Assembly (NCBI GenBank): GCA_022478985.1
Contig: JAKSZP010008018.1
Location: forward strand, 112,551-176,550
DNA length: 64,000 nt
Direction: 5' to 3'
Source of the DNA: Massospora cicadina
Lineage: Eukaryota; Entomophthoromycota; Entomophthoromycetes; Entomophthorales; Entomophthoraceae
Each line of letters starts with the position of its first letter. The stretch's first letter is position 1. The notes below the pieces were generated by a model. It was not told the DNA's origin. It worked only from the letters and a program-made list of their open reading frames with translations, and made no database searches. A program made the translations under genes and the position numbers. Positions 21,764-33,840 of the stretch are shown here, piece after piece.

Positions 21764-22950
21764 TGTTGGGATTTTTGCCCATATTCTCAGCCTGCTAGAT
21801 TACCTGGTATTGCTAGGGGAAAAATTCCCTAAGGCGAAGTGAATTGGAAATCAGTTGACCTGAATTTCAGAGGAACTGCATTCAGGGGATTTTAGGATAA
21901 GTATCTGGTTGTATCCATTGGGGATTGATCCAGATGAATACCTAATATCTCATCGGGCAGAGTGGCCAACTAGCTAAGGGCATCTGATAGTAATTAACTA
22001 TCAGGTGTACTGATTGGGATTGGTAGGGTTTCATCACCAACTGATTGGGAATGTTTAATGAGTTGCGAGGTGAGTGATGCCACCTGCAACTAGCAAATCG
22101 ATCAGTTGGTGAAGTGACCTGCCATAATGGGTAAAAAGTCCCATTATCTAAGCAGGTTGCTAGCCAATTATGGATGATTTGCTTGGATCAAGAGGAAAAT
22201 GTTAAAAATATGTTTCTGACTCTTTCTGTTCGAGGTCTCAAGGATGTCTAACATCAGAATCCTAGTCAGGATGGGGAAGACCATCGCTGCTGAGATGAGG
22301 AAGTGTGATTCAATGGCAACGGCTGCTGTTTCATTGAAGAGGTGTCAACCAAGGGTTAGACAGCCAAATCCCCTATAAATTCTCTAGAATTCACTATAAT
22401 AAAAAACAACAAAAACAACAAAAACACTGAAAAATACTCACTGATTGACACACAATTACGGTCAGAAAAAAGAAAAATAAGAACCTTATTAGTTTGACTG
22501 TAGATTCGGTAATAGTTAGACTATCAGCATCTAGCGTGAGAATTCCATCTCAAGGATATTATTGCAGAAGGCAATAATTGGTAGAATCTCAGAGAAGAGT
22601 AGAGATCTGAGTGGGGATTTAGAGAGAAAGGGAACCACAGCTAAGGGATTGCTGCCAACTGTGTGTTGGGCCGAAGGAGACTGTCATCAGAGGACCTAAA
22701 TGAAGATTAAGTGGACAGGATTATAGGGAACAAATCCCTAAGAATGCGATATTAAGTATTATTAGAAATATTGGCTGAAGCGTTGGGCCTGAAGATGATT
22801 CTAACTCAACTACAGATAATAGTCGTCATACTATTATCAGATTATATATATTCCTACAACGCGAGGTGCACAAGGAAGCCAAACCTTTGCAGTAGAAAGA
22901 TTACTAGGGTTGACCTCCAATAATCAACTCCTAAGAGTAAAATTTTTGCA
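21764..22950 (+). repeat. C 3' LTR (1187 bp)
   Basis: Direct repeat of the 5' LTR, preceded by the polypurine tract AAGAGGGGGT and followed by the target duplication GGAAC. Differences from the 5' LTR are mostly transitions and small indels. Confidence 0.93.
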
Positions 22951-22955
22951 GGAAC

Positions 22956-23720
22956 CAACATACCAAAATACCACTCCTACTCCAACTGATCAGGAGCCAG
23001 CATGGACCCCAGTAAATTCAAAAAACCCACCCAGCCACCCAATCCAGACCACCAATATGCCGAGAACCTATCATCTTCAACCAAAATCCCTGGGATTATT
23101 TGGAGGAAGTTGATGAATTGGGATTTACCATCCCTGACTCAGTTGAGGCCATAGGCCTTGAAATGTACCTAAATGCAGATTATGCAGCTCAATTTCCAAC
23201 TCTCCACTATACTCTACGCTCTCATGCTGATGAATTCTGAAGTGATCACCAACTCACCAAAGAGGCTGTTGCCTCCCCTAATTGTTGCCCCCTCTGAAAG
23301 GCCATAGCAAAATCAACTGCAGTCTTGGCCAAGGGGGTACCCGCTCCTGCCCTTCCCCCATGCAACAAAATCCTAAAAAAGAGTTTTTCCAATTCCATCA
23401 AGTTGCCCACAAGGCAGTACAAAAAGTTACAATGGTCACAAAATTTGGTCCCAAGCCCCTCATTACCAGCAATAACATCGCCACTTTTACCACTCACCCA
23501 GAGTTCGCCTCAAGGCTGAAAAAGCCCTATCTTGATATATCACAACCCTCTTCATAACTAAATTTGCGCTTCATGAGCCACTCTGCTACCTCGACCCCCA
23601 TTTTGAAGATGCGCCCACGCCTGTGCTCTCAGCGCTCTGCCATACACTGTCCAACACAGTGGAGGAAGATGAGCCTCCTTATCCTGACTCACCCCCACCA
23701 TGGACGCATAGCAGTTTACC
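22956..23720 (+). pseudogene. D1 gag continued after element C
   Basis: Homologous to 39310-40010 of D2. A clean frame near 23085-23240 reads WDYLEEVDELGFTIPDSVEA then MYLNADYAAQFPTLHYTL, stopped at 23238. A frame in another phase continues QVAHKAVQKV (also AHKAVQKV in D2 near 39705). It ends with the acidic-proline segment EEDEPPYPDSPPPW near 23670. I do not recognise a domain; it is the C-terminal part of the gag region. Confidence 0.55.
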
Positions 23721-24379
23721 ACATCTGACCTGGTTGTTTCATTTTAGTTTTTATTTTTATTTTTAAATTTGTTTGATTGATCCGCTCATCTTTTTCTGTT
23801 TGTTCAATTCTAACTTAGTATTTTTGCTCCTTGGAGCTCAGTACTGTCCATCCCCTGGTTAGCTTGCCTCAGTTAAATAAAACAAAGTAGCCAAAGTCTT
23901 GCCTCACCTATGGAATATGGCACAGCTGGACCATAATACACTTAATCCTTTGGGTCCTATTCCTCATTATTTATTCGCTTTGGCAAGCTTTCAGTGTTTA
24001 CCTCAGCCATTGCATTAGACAACCTTTTTTTGTCCTTCTCCATGGAAACAGTTTATCTGTGCCTGCTCCACCATCATGCACTATGATGAAGGATTTTTAT
24101 TTCTTTTAAGTCACAGGGTTCCATTGGTTCTTAAGACCTACCATGACTCTAAGATAGAGTTCAAAGATTAGGCTTGCCTTTTGGAAAGCAAAATTTGGAT
24201 TGATGGGCTCAAATACCATGTAAGAGGTTCTTGAGTACAGATATCTTCCTCTTGAGGCAGATTGGCAAGAGGTCATGCCCATCTATTTGCCTAAGCTGAC
24301 TACTATACTTCCAAAGTTTCAGGTCATTGTTGATACTCAGGTATATATCAATATTCCCTTGTTACATTTTCCAGAAATA
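23721..24379 (+). other. D1 gag-pol spacer
   Basis: T-rich tract then low-coding sequence. The block TCCCCTGGTTAGCTTGCCTC near 23855 matches D2 at 47418 onward, which proves that A2 interrupts D2 at this point. A frame near 24330 reads QVIVDTQVYINIP, possibly a decayed protease active site (DTG to DTQ). Confidence 0.4.
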
Positions 24380-24910
24380 CAGGGTCTGCCAGTGAGATGA
24401 GAACTTAAAGTAAATAGCCTAATTTATGCACATGAAAGCGCGTGGAGGTTTTTGATTGTTTTTTTTACAACTAATGTTACTTGTTAAACATGTAAGCAGT
24501 GGTCTGGTGCACAGCGTGCTTTCTAAGTAAAATTATTTTATAAGAATGATGACTGTGTGACTTCTGTACAAAATTATTTTGTAATAATTTCAACATTACA
24601 CGACATGGAAGAGTGCCATCTGCTTATGAAATTATGTCATGGATGAAAGAGTTTGAAGAAACTGGTTCAACATCAAACTTAAATAATAGAGGAGCAACAA
24701 GGTCTGTAATAACAGAGGAAACCATTAAAAAGGGTTATAGTAACTTTAACATGTAGTCCACAATATTTTTCAATGAATCATGCGTCCGCACTAAACACTA
24801 GTGACACATTGTTATATTAATTTTGCGGGACCACTTCTCCATATTTAACAAATGGAATTAAATTTAAAACAACAATCAAAAACCTTCATTCCCTTTTTGT
24901 GAGCAGAAAA
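24380..24910 (+). mobile_element. mariner-family fragment inserted in D1
   Basis: Between TA dinucleotides (24378-24379 and 24911-24912). The left end starts CAGGGTCTGCC. A transposase N-terminus is readable from 24500: WSGAQRAF, stop, VKLFYKNDDCVTSVQ, then ITRHGRVPSAYEIMSWMKEF and EETGSTSNLNNRG to about 24733, the helix-turn-helix pattern of arthropod mariner-type transposases. The catalytic half is missing. An internal inverted repeat of 17 bases with one mismatch lies at 24444-24460 and 24871-24887. One stop and one shift are present. Confidence 0.75.
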
Positions 24911-25329
24911 TAACTATTGGACTCTAGAATTTCCTGCTTCGCTGGTGGACCCGTAAAAGGCATGGATAACCCATCCGTCAAAGAGATCTGACCAGCCTGG
25001 GAATCTAGATCTCGCCTATGTTGGATCCATTTTGATGCTGCTAGCCAACCTCACTGAAAAACCTAGGACAGTGGGGCCCAATACTCCAGCCTCTTATGTT
25101 TGCCTCCTTCCTGTAGAGATATTGTTGACGTCAGTAGCTTTGGAAGTCTAAGGAAATTTACAGGTTAGAATAACCCCTTTTGGTAGCTCTAATTTACCTT
25201 TTTTGGGAGAGCTCGCCAGCAAACAGCAGAGCCGAGTTGAGAGATTACTAGAAAGAATACTCTGACCTATAATCAACCACCACCTACAATTTCAGGATAA
25301 TGAATGTTGTTTTACATCATATTGATAAT

Positions 25330-26130
25330 ATGAACTCTCAACCAACCAATCCTGTTCTTACTGAAAGAGTAAGGGTGAAGAAGCTCAGGTGGCTGTTGAG
25401 CTTAAACAGCTACTCGAAGATGGGTTACTGGTGGCTTCCCATAGCCCCTGGGCCTCCCCTCTTTTGTTAGTTCATAAGAAGGATGGCAGTCCTCACATAG
25501 TAATAGACTATCAAAGATTTACCTCCTTTACCAAGAAGGACAGGTACCCCTTGCCCTGGATCAATGAATCTCTCCACATGCTTTTTGGGACCAACTATTT
25601 TCTGCTATGGATCTTGCTAGCGGATAATGGAAAGTAGAGTTAGCGCCTAAGATTGATCCAAATGCACGCACATAGCCAATGAGGGGTATTTAATCCAACT
25701 TGGGTGCATCAGGGCCTTTAAAACGCACCCGCCTCTAAGAGCACCAGGGACGGTATCCTGGGAGATTTGAAGCTATCCTGTGTTCTTGTATAGCTCAGTA
25801 ACATTATTGTGTTCTCAAAAACCTTTTATGGCCACATAGAACATCTCCAGAAAGTCTTTTTGTCTTAAGAAGGATTCCATGAAGCTCAAGCCTTTGGAGT
25901 GCTATTTTCCTCCAATTTAGATGGGATTCCTCAGACACAAGGTCTCAAACATGGAATTCGGTCCATTTTGGATAAAGTCGCAGCCAATTAAGAATATTTA
26001 GCACCCCCTAGCATCAGGACATCCTAGTGTTCTTGAGCATGGTGGGTTATTATTATCAGTTCATCCATTGTTTTGCTGACTAAGTCTGGCCCCTTGTCTA
26101 CCTTTCACAGAAGAATGTGCCTTTTAAGTG
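25330..26130 (+). pseudogene. D1 reverse transcriptase remnant
   Basis: A frame at 25389-25637 carries VELKQLLEDGLLVASHSPWA, LVHKKDGSPHIVIDYQRF and KDRYPLPWINESL. The palm motif near 25786-25812 reads VLV-stop-LSNIIVFS, so YLDD is destroyed. A connection region follows near 25910-26060. Broken by stops and shifts. Confidence 0.8.
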
Positions 26131-26179
26131 TCAGCGTGAACAAAAACAGGATTTTAATGCATTGAGGACTTATTAATGT

Positions 26180-26640
26180 ACTAAAACTAATTAATCTCAT
26201 CCACGTTTTGACTTATCCTTTTTACTAATTACCAACGCTAGTGATGTTGTAGTTGGAAGTATCTTAGCTCAACACAATGAAGATAAAGTCACCCATCCTG
26301 TGGCTTACTTTAGCTAGACCATGATAAAGCCAAAAAACTTAAAGTATTACTGAGCGCAAGTGAATAGCTGTTTTATTAGTGATCAAGCAACTCCATCCCT
26401 ACCTAGAAAGAACTCATTTTACCTTCAGCACTTATTATTTTTCTCTTTAATAGTTGTAGCAGATAACGGACCTAGATGATTAATTAGCAATATGGGCACT
26501 AAGGTTACAGAACTAGGACTTTTCAATTGTCCATTGCGCAGGAGTGATCCATTAGAATGCTGATGGTCTTTTGAGGATGCCAGTTATGGCCACCTTAAAC
26601 CCCAAAGAAGACCAACTATATGATTTAATTGGCTGGCCTA
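26180..26640 (+). pseudogene. D1 RNase H remnant
   Basis: LLITNASDVVVGSILAQH near 26220-26275 corresponds to the TDAS block with Asp changed to Asn, followed by THPVAYFS. The rest is truncated or shifted; the usual TDH block is replaced near 26455 by sequence reading VADNGP. Confidence 0.65.
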
Positions 26641-26719
26641 AGAAATGGGAATTAGAATCTTATGAGATCAAAACAAAACTACAGAAAATGACTCAGTACA
26701 CTTAGACCAAAGAGGGAAG

Positions 26720-27780
26720 GTTGTATAAAACTTGCAAGAAATGGCTTCCTCATATCCGCCCTTCTTCCCAAACCAATGTTATTCTGGAAGGACATGTGAC
26801 TATGGGGCACAGGGAAGTGAAAAAGACATACAAATGGCTAAAGAAATGATGCTATTGGAGTTAAATGGTTGAGACCAACCAGAAGTTCTACAACCTGTAT
26901 GACTTGTTGAACCCAAGGTTGGGCTAGTCCTTGGTACCAACATGCAGTCGTGGCTCCATTAAGTCCATTTAATGTTGTCAGCATCAATGTAGTGGGCCCT
27001 TTGCCCATGGGGTTACATGGGCATAAATATATTATATTAGCTGTGGATCATTTTAAAATGGGACAAAGCAATATCTTTTCCCGCTGCCACCACAAAAGCC
27101 ATGGTCCTATTCATTATCTGATCTGTTTTCACTCAGCATGGATGTCCGCAAACTCTACTTTCTAAAAATGGTCTAAATATCACCTCACAGGTAGTCCATG
27201 GAACTAACTTCTCTTTTTGGCATTAACCAAATTCTCACAATCCCCTATAATCCCTCACCAATGGGGTGATGGAACGCGCTAATAGGACATTTGTTTCTAA
27301 TTTATGGAAGATGGCCGCCTCTGACCTCACACGCTGGAACTACTATCTGACCAGCTCTTTGCCCTCTTACCATTAAGTTACTATTGAATAATTAAGGTGT
27401 CCCCTTCAAAGCTCTATATTGGCGTACCCCTCAGTTGCCAAGTAGCGTTCAGCCCCTACTAAATTCCTCCATGTTTACAACTCTTATTTGACAATGAGGG
27501 CCTTAGTGATGATTTTTCTGGCTTCAGGCCTTCGCCACGCAAGGGATTGTCACCACCACAGAAAGGAAGAAATCCCAAATTTAAAGTTGGATAACCCTCT
27601 TACCAATTTTCCAATTAGTTGACCTAGTCCTCTTTTATCACCATCAATCTAAGGTCGATAGAATAAGCTCAATGCTCTTTAGCTTAGACCCTACCAAGTC
27701 ATACATAAGATGAACTTTGAATACTCTATTGCTGACATCAACCAAAGAACAGTGGTAAACTGAATCCATGGTGGTTTCTA
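26720..27780 (+). pseudogene. D1 integrase remnant
   Basis: HVTMGHREVKKTY-like zinc-binding start near 26795. Core: PFNVVSINVVGPLPMGLHGH at 26964 onward (first Asp now Asn), KYIILAVDHF, then LLSKNGLNITSQ near 27150-27190 (second Asp lost) and NGVMERANRTF near 27260 (Glu kept). The C-terminal region to 27780 is broken. Confidence 0.75.
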
Positions 27781-27816
27781 CAGCCCTATACCTTTAAAAA
27801 GGATCTTGAAGGGCGT

Positions 27817-28284
27817 TGTCAGGATTCAAGGTATATAGCGAGTCAAGTTCCCTAATCCCAAATTGAGCATTTTTAATCTAACTCTTAATCCCTTAAATTT
27901 AGAACCTGTACCTGAAGTCATGATGGGATGCTTGATCAGGAAGCATCATGCACATGAGAATTAATGGAGATGACTTCTGTAGTTGCACCTCCACTTCCTA
28001 AATCTTGAAAGGCACAACTCCCAATAACGTGTTTATTAGGACGGCAAAGAACAATGAGGGCGTCAACTAGGCAGTCAATCCACAAGAATTTAAAGATTCT
28101 GATTATAAGGAACATGTAGCTCCTTAAAACATCATTTCACCACGCACCTTATAAATACTAAAACCTTTTAACTCTAAAAAACTAGTCTTTTTCATCTAAT
28201 CTTTTCATCTTCATCGACCTCTCCACTAGTTTAAAGCTTTGAGACCATTTTAAGTCTAAACTACATTCAATAGAACTGTTATGC
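27817..28284 (+). repeat. D1 3' LTR
   Basis: Begins TGTCAGGATTC after a purine-rich stretch, aligns with 10612-11101, and ends near the TGTTATGC block. Divergence from the 5' LTR is large (roughly two thirds identical by eye), making D1 one of the oldest insertions here. Confidence 0.75.
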
Positions 28285-28299
28285 TGAAAGTTGTCACCC

Positions 28300-29225
28300 A
28301 CATCTACAGCAGAAATTAGACTTACAGCCATCCACAATGTTTGATGTAATGTCTAAGTAAGGTACTAACACCTGCCAGGCTTTACATAATTGACCTCATA
28401 GTTGGGAATAGAATCATAAATTTCTTTTTTATTGAATCGGAAAAATCATAATATTTAAAATTAAATAAAAATAAGGGAAAGAAATAGAGAAATTAGAGTG
28501 ACAGCAGTACCTGTTGGGGATTGGTGCCTTGTAAGCTCTCTATGTGGAGAATAACAAAAAAATTGCATAAATGCTCAGTAATATTGTCACAACAGAATAA
28601 TAGTGGATTGACACTAAACGGCTACCAATGTTGCTTTGGATTTGGCCCACTCAGCTTTCACAAGAAATTTTTTTACCAAGGATTTTTGTGGCGCAATTCC
28701 CCCTCGCAAGCTAGTGATGATTTGCGTGACAGCTGACAGGGCGCTCCCAAGACCAGGGGAGGTAAGGGAGGTCATACTTTGTTTCAAATGGTTTGGCACA
28801 CCAACCCAGTTGGGGAAGGCTCGCCTCAACTGGCAGTAGGGGGGAAGATCATAGATTTGGTTTCAATATGAGGATGAATCAAATGATTTAATACCATTCA
28901 ATATCAACTTACTTGCAATAATGGGACAAAAAACTAGATGGGTTTGCCTCATGGCAGGGTGGGAGCTGTGAAATATCTTCTGTCAATGGCTTTAAGACAC
29001 CACCACCTCGTGACACCCCCTTGATTTTCTCCACTATTTATTGGTGTGAGAAAAGGGGGAAAAGGAGCAACCAGTTGTAATATTTCACCCACCTCTCATC
29101 AAAAACATGGGCTAGATTGCTCGGGTTAATGAGGTGGTGAGCAAGCTGTTTTGCCTCCTTCTTGGTTCTGATGAGATGTTCCTCCTTGTTGTGACGCAGG
29201 GGGTTCTCCTCAGGTCTTAAACATT
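28300..29225 (-). repeat. K-type LTR-like copy, minus strand, diverged
   Basis: On the minus strand, 29225 leftward aligns with insertion K (42825-44193). The frame DLAHVVDERWV of K is matched by NLAHVFDERWVKYYN near 29090-29135, and K's GGGTTGG-TGCCAAACC block is matched near 28790-28810. Boundaries are approximate. It lies between the D1 3' LTR and element E. Confidence 0.5.
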
Positions 29226-29279
29226 GCTCTTAGAATAAAAAAGAAAAAGATTTTTCTGATTAAGGCAAGAGGCTCCCTC

Positions 29280-30140
29280 TGCTGATAAATCCCAAGTTCA
29301 ACAACCAATCAGTTCCATATCGCTTCTAGATGCTTTGTTTCAGCCGCCCCTGATGAAGTCAAAGTTCAACTTCTATTCATTGCAATAAAAGCCTACATCT
29401 TTCTGATTTCTATGTTGGCCAAATACCAAAACAATTTTCACAGTCAGCTCCACTATTTAAAGCAGGCTATTACTGACCAAACTTTTAAGAAGATTAAAAA
29501 CCCTCATTTTTTGGCTCAACTATAAGTCCCATTTTACCTCACTTCAGATACCTTCAGAATGCCTTCTAACAGTCAAATCATGATAAGGCTCTTCTGTTCT
29601 ACAAGTAGTGTTGGTAGTTCATAAAGTTAAAGTTTGAGCTATAATTTTACAAGATCACATGTTAACATTATATCCTCTCATTTTATAAAAAATTAAAGTG
29701 GCTCCTAATTTCATTCACAAGGTTAAAGATGGAAATGTGTGAGCTATCTTAAATAAGCTTTTTAAGCATACTCAGCTTTGCCTCTCATATTTGGAAGCTT
29801 TTGGTCACTGCTCTTGTTTTTAAAGCTTTGAAAATAATAATTATGAATTTCTCATCAGAGGTTAGCTAATGAGAGAATATAATTGTAAAATCCATTTTAG
29901 GGACCTTATCTCTCTCTTTTTCGGAGTATGAAGTACCACTTCTACATGAATTCTCACATAAAAGTAATGGAGCCTTAAAAAGTTTCTTGCCTTATTGAAT
30001 ATCCTACCTCCATATGATGAATAAAACACCAGATTCTAGGGCTAAAAACTAAACTGTCCCCTACTTAATTATGCCAAGGATGAAATAACTCTTTACGCCA
30101 CCCATTCCTTTGGTATACCTCCTGGTTCTCAAGTTGTGGT
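29280..30140 (+). pseudogene. E gag and spacer remnant
   Basis: A region near 29395-29480 resembles D1 gag near 12150-12260 (NFHSQLHYL-like helical run). Near 30120 a frame reads QVVVDS followed by a stop, perhaps the protease active site. Too decayed for a domain call. Confidence 0.35.
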
Positions 30141-30316
30141 GGACTCCTGAAGGTAAAATATATATTACATAAAAATATGTTCTATAAGTATATGGACAAC
30201 CCAATCCTTCTACTAAGGAAGCTTTGACCTGCTCCAAGATCTTGGACCCTGCCTATGAAAATCTCTCTATATTGTTAAGGCTTTAACCAATCAGGCTCAC
30301 CAAGTACCCTAGGCGT

Positions 30317-31215
30317 GTGGTTATTGCCTATATCAAACCACGTCATATAAAGCATGATATGAATTTACCCTGGTTTGGCACCCTGCAAGATTTCAGGATC
30401 AAACTGTATACTAAAATTTCCTTAGTCAAAAATAAATTTGAGAGCTCCCCTACTCCCAGACAACTCCAAGATATTAAGGCCCTATTAATAAAAAATAAAA
30501 GTATATTTTATAAAAGACCTAGCGGTAATGAAAAATTTCTGAAGTAATCCATTATGTGGATACAAATATCATCCCCTTTCAAAGCTTAAGCTTGCCAAGA
30601 ATCTAAAGTAGAAGAGACTGAATTTGGCTGTCAAGTTAAAATTTCTGTTAGCTGAGCTTTTTGTACAATCAAAAAGCCCTTGGGCCTCCTCTCTGCTATC
30701 AACTCTCAAAAAAGATGAGGTCACAAAGTTATAATGGATTACTGCCAATTAGATTCCATCACTCAAAAGGATAGTTACCCCAATACTCATATAGATGACT
30801 CCTTATGTTTAATATCTGGTTCAGAGGTATTTTTCAGCGATGGAACTCGCCAGTAATTACTGTCAGATTGACCTATCCTCCAAGGATTGGAAAAAATGGT
30901 TCTATCTATAGAGAGGGGCCATTTGAACCTACAAAAATGCCACAGGGGCTATGCAATTCCTTGCTACTTTCCAAAATGGTGATGGGTTATTATAGGATTT
31001 ATAGCAATCATGTGTGTTAGTTTACCTTGACAATATAACAGTCTTTTAACAAACTTCCACCGCTCATTTAGCTCACCGCAGGGATGTCTTACAGTGACTA
31101 CATCAAACTATGTTAAAACTAAAACACACCAAATGCTCCTTATTTTGAAACGAAATGATTTTTCTAGGACATAAGGCAAGTCATGAAGGAGTATATCAGA
31201 GGGGATCTCAAAGTT
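30317..31215 (+). pseudogene. E reverse transcriptase remnant
   Basis: An open pre-RT frame at 30317-30547 (YIKPRHIKHDMNLPWF, later RQLQDIKALLIKN), then SKSPWASSLLS near 30670, a MDYCQLDSITQKDSYP-type block near 30735, and LVYLDNITVF at 31017-31046 where YLDD has become YLDN (31023-31034). KLKHTKCSLF and IFLGH close the palm. Several shifts. Confidence 0.8.
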
Positions 31216-31439
31216 ATGGTCATTCTCAAATTCCAACAACTTAGTACCTTCAATATGAACAGGTTCTTTACCAATAGTCAGATATTTGTGCTAATTCATT
31301 CCTCATTTTCAGATACATCTAAACCTTAGTCTATCTGTTAAAGATGTAAGTTTCTTTCTTAGTGGGGAGAAGAAAAGCGGCAATCCTTTGGCATATTATG
31401 CTTAGCTCTCACTTAATCTCCTGTTCTTATGCATTCCAA

Positions 31440-31800
31440 CTCTGACAACCCATTCTAACCTTTTACTGATTCTAAAGCTATCACTATAGGATCAATACTA
31501 TCCCAACATGATGAAAATCTAGTGGACCATTCCGTTGCATAAATAAAACAACTTTTTCCAAGGCAGAACGTATCTATTTTGTAACAGAACGTGAATGTTT
31601 GGCAGTCTAAATGACCACTAAACATTTCTGACCCTATTTATATGAGGCCCACTTCACTATAATTACTGATCATTTTTAGCTACAATGGATCCAGTATGAA
31701 AGATCCTGACGGGCGTTTGTCATGATGGGCTTTAAAGCTTCATAATTTGAGAGTTTTATAGCTCATCGCCTGAGGCAAATCTATTAAGATGTGTATTGTC
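31440..31800 (+). pseudogene. E RNase H remnant
   Basis: TDSKAITIGSILSQHDENLV near 31470-31525 matches the first RNase H block with Ala-Ser changed; TERECLAV survives near 31585-31610 and an ITDH block near 31660. Frames are interrupted. Confidence 0.7.
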
Positions 31801-31869
31801 TGTCCAGATATCCTATTCTTATACTAATGAACCAAAGGAGGATTGAACCTGCAATCTCCTTAGACAACC

Positions 31870-32990
31870 TCAACTATGGGAACACAAGCCCATCTTAAAC
31901 TTAAAAGAGCTAGAAAAAATTTGGCAGATATTTAACCTGGAATGCTCTCCTATACAAACTATTATTGGATTAATGCCTTCCCTATATTGTCCTTCTGAGT
32001 GAATGGATACTATATAAGAAAGACACCTGAAAGTTGGCCACGGAGGAATAAGAAAACATATTAATGATTTAGATACTAGTGCTACAAAAAAGGGATTTTC
32101 CACTCAAGCCCATAATGTACTAGATCCTTGCTTAGTATGTAAAAGCCAAGGCGGCCCAAATCCTCACCCCAAAATCCAATGATTCCTCCTTCTAAACTCT
32201 TCACTTGTTAGATTTAATGCTTTAGCCTCTACCTCGAGCGTCTAGTGGCCATTAATTCCTCATACTGGCGGTTGACCATCTCAATATATGGATTGAAGCC
32301 ATATCCCTTTCATAAGCGTCAGCAAAACTACCTCCTTTTTATATAATTTTATCATTACTCAGTACGGGTGTCTTACATATTCCTCTTAGACATTAAACAG
32401 AATTTTTGGTCATCATTGGTGCAAAAATTAGCCAAATTGATGTTATATACTAAAGTGTTCACCACCTTTATCATATTGCAACCAGTGGGATGGTAGAGCG
32501 CATTAGTGCTACTTTCGTCTCAACCCTTCAAAAAATGGTCTTAATTGATCCACTACATTGGCCACAATACTTATCCAGTGCTATTCTATATTACCAAATT
32601 ATCAGCACCAAATTATTAAAATATCCCCCTTTCAACATTTTTGTGGAAGGAATCCTTGATTACCAGCCAAAGTACAAAATCTGATAAATAATGCCTCTAC
32701 TGAAATATCAAAGTTACCATGAAGTCATTGCTAATTATTATTTGGCTTCAGATTTTAGCCTCAGATAAATTGGCTACTGCCTCTACTAGGGAAACTACCC
32801 ACTTCAATGACAAACACGTCCCCCTAAATGATTACCAGATAGGTGAATTAGTCCTTTTTACTATCAATGACCCAAATGACGAGACAACAAGTTAGCCTCC
32901 AATTGGTCAGGACCTTACAATGTCATTTATAAAAAGGGAAATGAACCTTTTATTGTTGAGTTTGCCCATGGAACTGTGGTGAATTAAGTA
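31870..32990 (+). pseudogene. E integrase remnant
   Basis: HHCC zinc-binding domain well readable: HLKVGHGGIRKHINDL near 32025-32070 and DPCLVCKSQGGP near 32125-32160. LAVDHLNIWIEA near 32265, then MVERISATFVSTLQ at 32490 with the catalytic Glu kept. A C-terminal QIGELVLFTIND-like stretch near 32840. The middle catalytic Asp block is not clear. Confidence 0.8.
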
Positions 32991-33045
32991 CATAGTTTTA
33001 TTTAATGGTCTTTTACCACCCTATGCCAAAATTTAGAATGGTGCA

Positions 33046-33840
33046 TTGTTAGATTTCAGACCATTATGAAAGTAAAATAAATTTGATGGCGGTATTTAAA
33101 CACATTCCAAATGACTAATAAAACTGATGTTGGGTTCATCCCTAAACAAAAAATAAGCAGCTCTACTTTAAAGAGGTCATAAGATGCTGTATAAATTTGA
33201 AGAGAAAATATGATCAGATCTTGTCTTAGAAAGTTACTTTTAGTTTTCCTGAAGTAATGGTACTCAACTCCCTCTATATAATGCTCCCCATAAAACTGTA
33301 CATTTTTTTACCCTCAAATGTTTTAATTGTCGCTATTATATAGAATAGCATAAGGATACCCAACAATTAAAGATTTTTAACCCTTAATTTAATACATTTT
33401 TTATTTTTATAAAAATACACGCCTAGATTTTCAGAAGACCTGAACAATCTCCGGCATGATTATATATATCCCCTCATCCCAACGGTCACCTTGGCAGATA
33501 TGACCACAAAGATATTTCCTGGAGGGTAAAAACTCCAGTGATTGCGAACCAAGGTAAATTTAGCTATGTGAAGGCTTCCAAACCATTCCAATTTTCACCA
33601 TCCAAACTTCTGGGATTGTAGTGGTGGCATTGTTATTTCCATTTTTTTATTTGGAGATGCATTGATAATTTATGTCTAAAGGGAAGAAATCATTTGATTG
33701 TAAGTTTGTCTAGGTGGGTCAAAATCTATGGGAGCTAAATGCAATAAGTAGAATGGTTGTACCTGAATTATCTGGGAAATATTAATAATTTTATCTAGTT
33801 TAAGGAAAAAAGGATCTCCTCTTTATCACCCATAGGTCCA
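33046..33840 (+). other. AT-rich interval after element E
   Basis: May contain the E 3' LTR (TG at 33046, AATAAA near 33077). No repeated partner, no coding frame seen. The right half leads into the F remnant. Confidence 0.3.

Larger units (their letters stand above)
14458..22950 (+). mobile_element. Complete Ty3/Gypsy element C, 8.5 kb, with antisense ORF region
   Basis: Full-length insertion into D1 gag: long LTRs at 14458-15635 and 21764-22950, and a perfect 5-bp target duplication GGAAC at 14453-14457 and 22951-22955. Internal order is primer site, gag, protease gap, RT, RNase H, integrase, then a 2-kb region with internal repeats and an antisense reading frame before the polypurine tract (21751-21760). 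It is the best preserved of the A/B/C/I group, yet stops occur in every domain. Confidence 0.93.
10612..28284 (+). mobile_element. Ty3/Gypsy element D1, split by element C and a mariner fragment
   Basis: An old plus-strand Gypsy element with both LTRs, a primer binding site, a long gag region with a CCHC knuckle, and decayed RT, RNase H and integrase. Removing element C (14458-22950 plus its 5-bp duplication) leaves about 9.2 kb. The LTRs are clearly homologous but heavily diverged, so D1 is older than C. D2 at 37560 onward is a second copy that lets the interruptions be read. Confidence 0.8.
29280..33045 (+). mobile_element. Ty3/Gypsy element E, degenerate
   Basis: Plus-strand gag-like region, RT, RNase H and integrase in Gypsy order, similar in style to D. 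No 5' LTR could be recognised; a 3' LTR may start at TGTTAGATTTC near 33046 but has no partner. Confidence 0.75.

Noticed and set aside
31830..31856. tRNA T-arm-like sequence (minus) in element E
   Set aside because: The box-B-like sequence has a shortened T-loop, there is no matching D-arm or acceptor stem, and no target duplication was seen.
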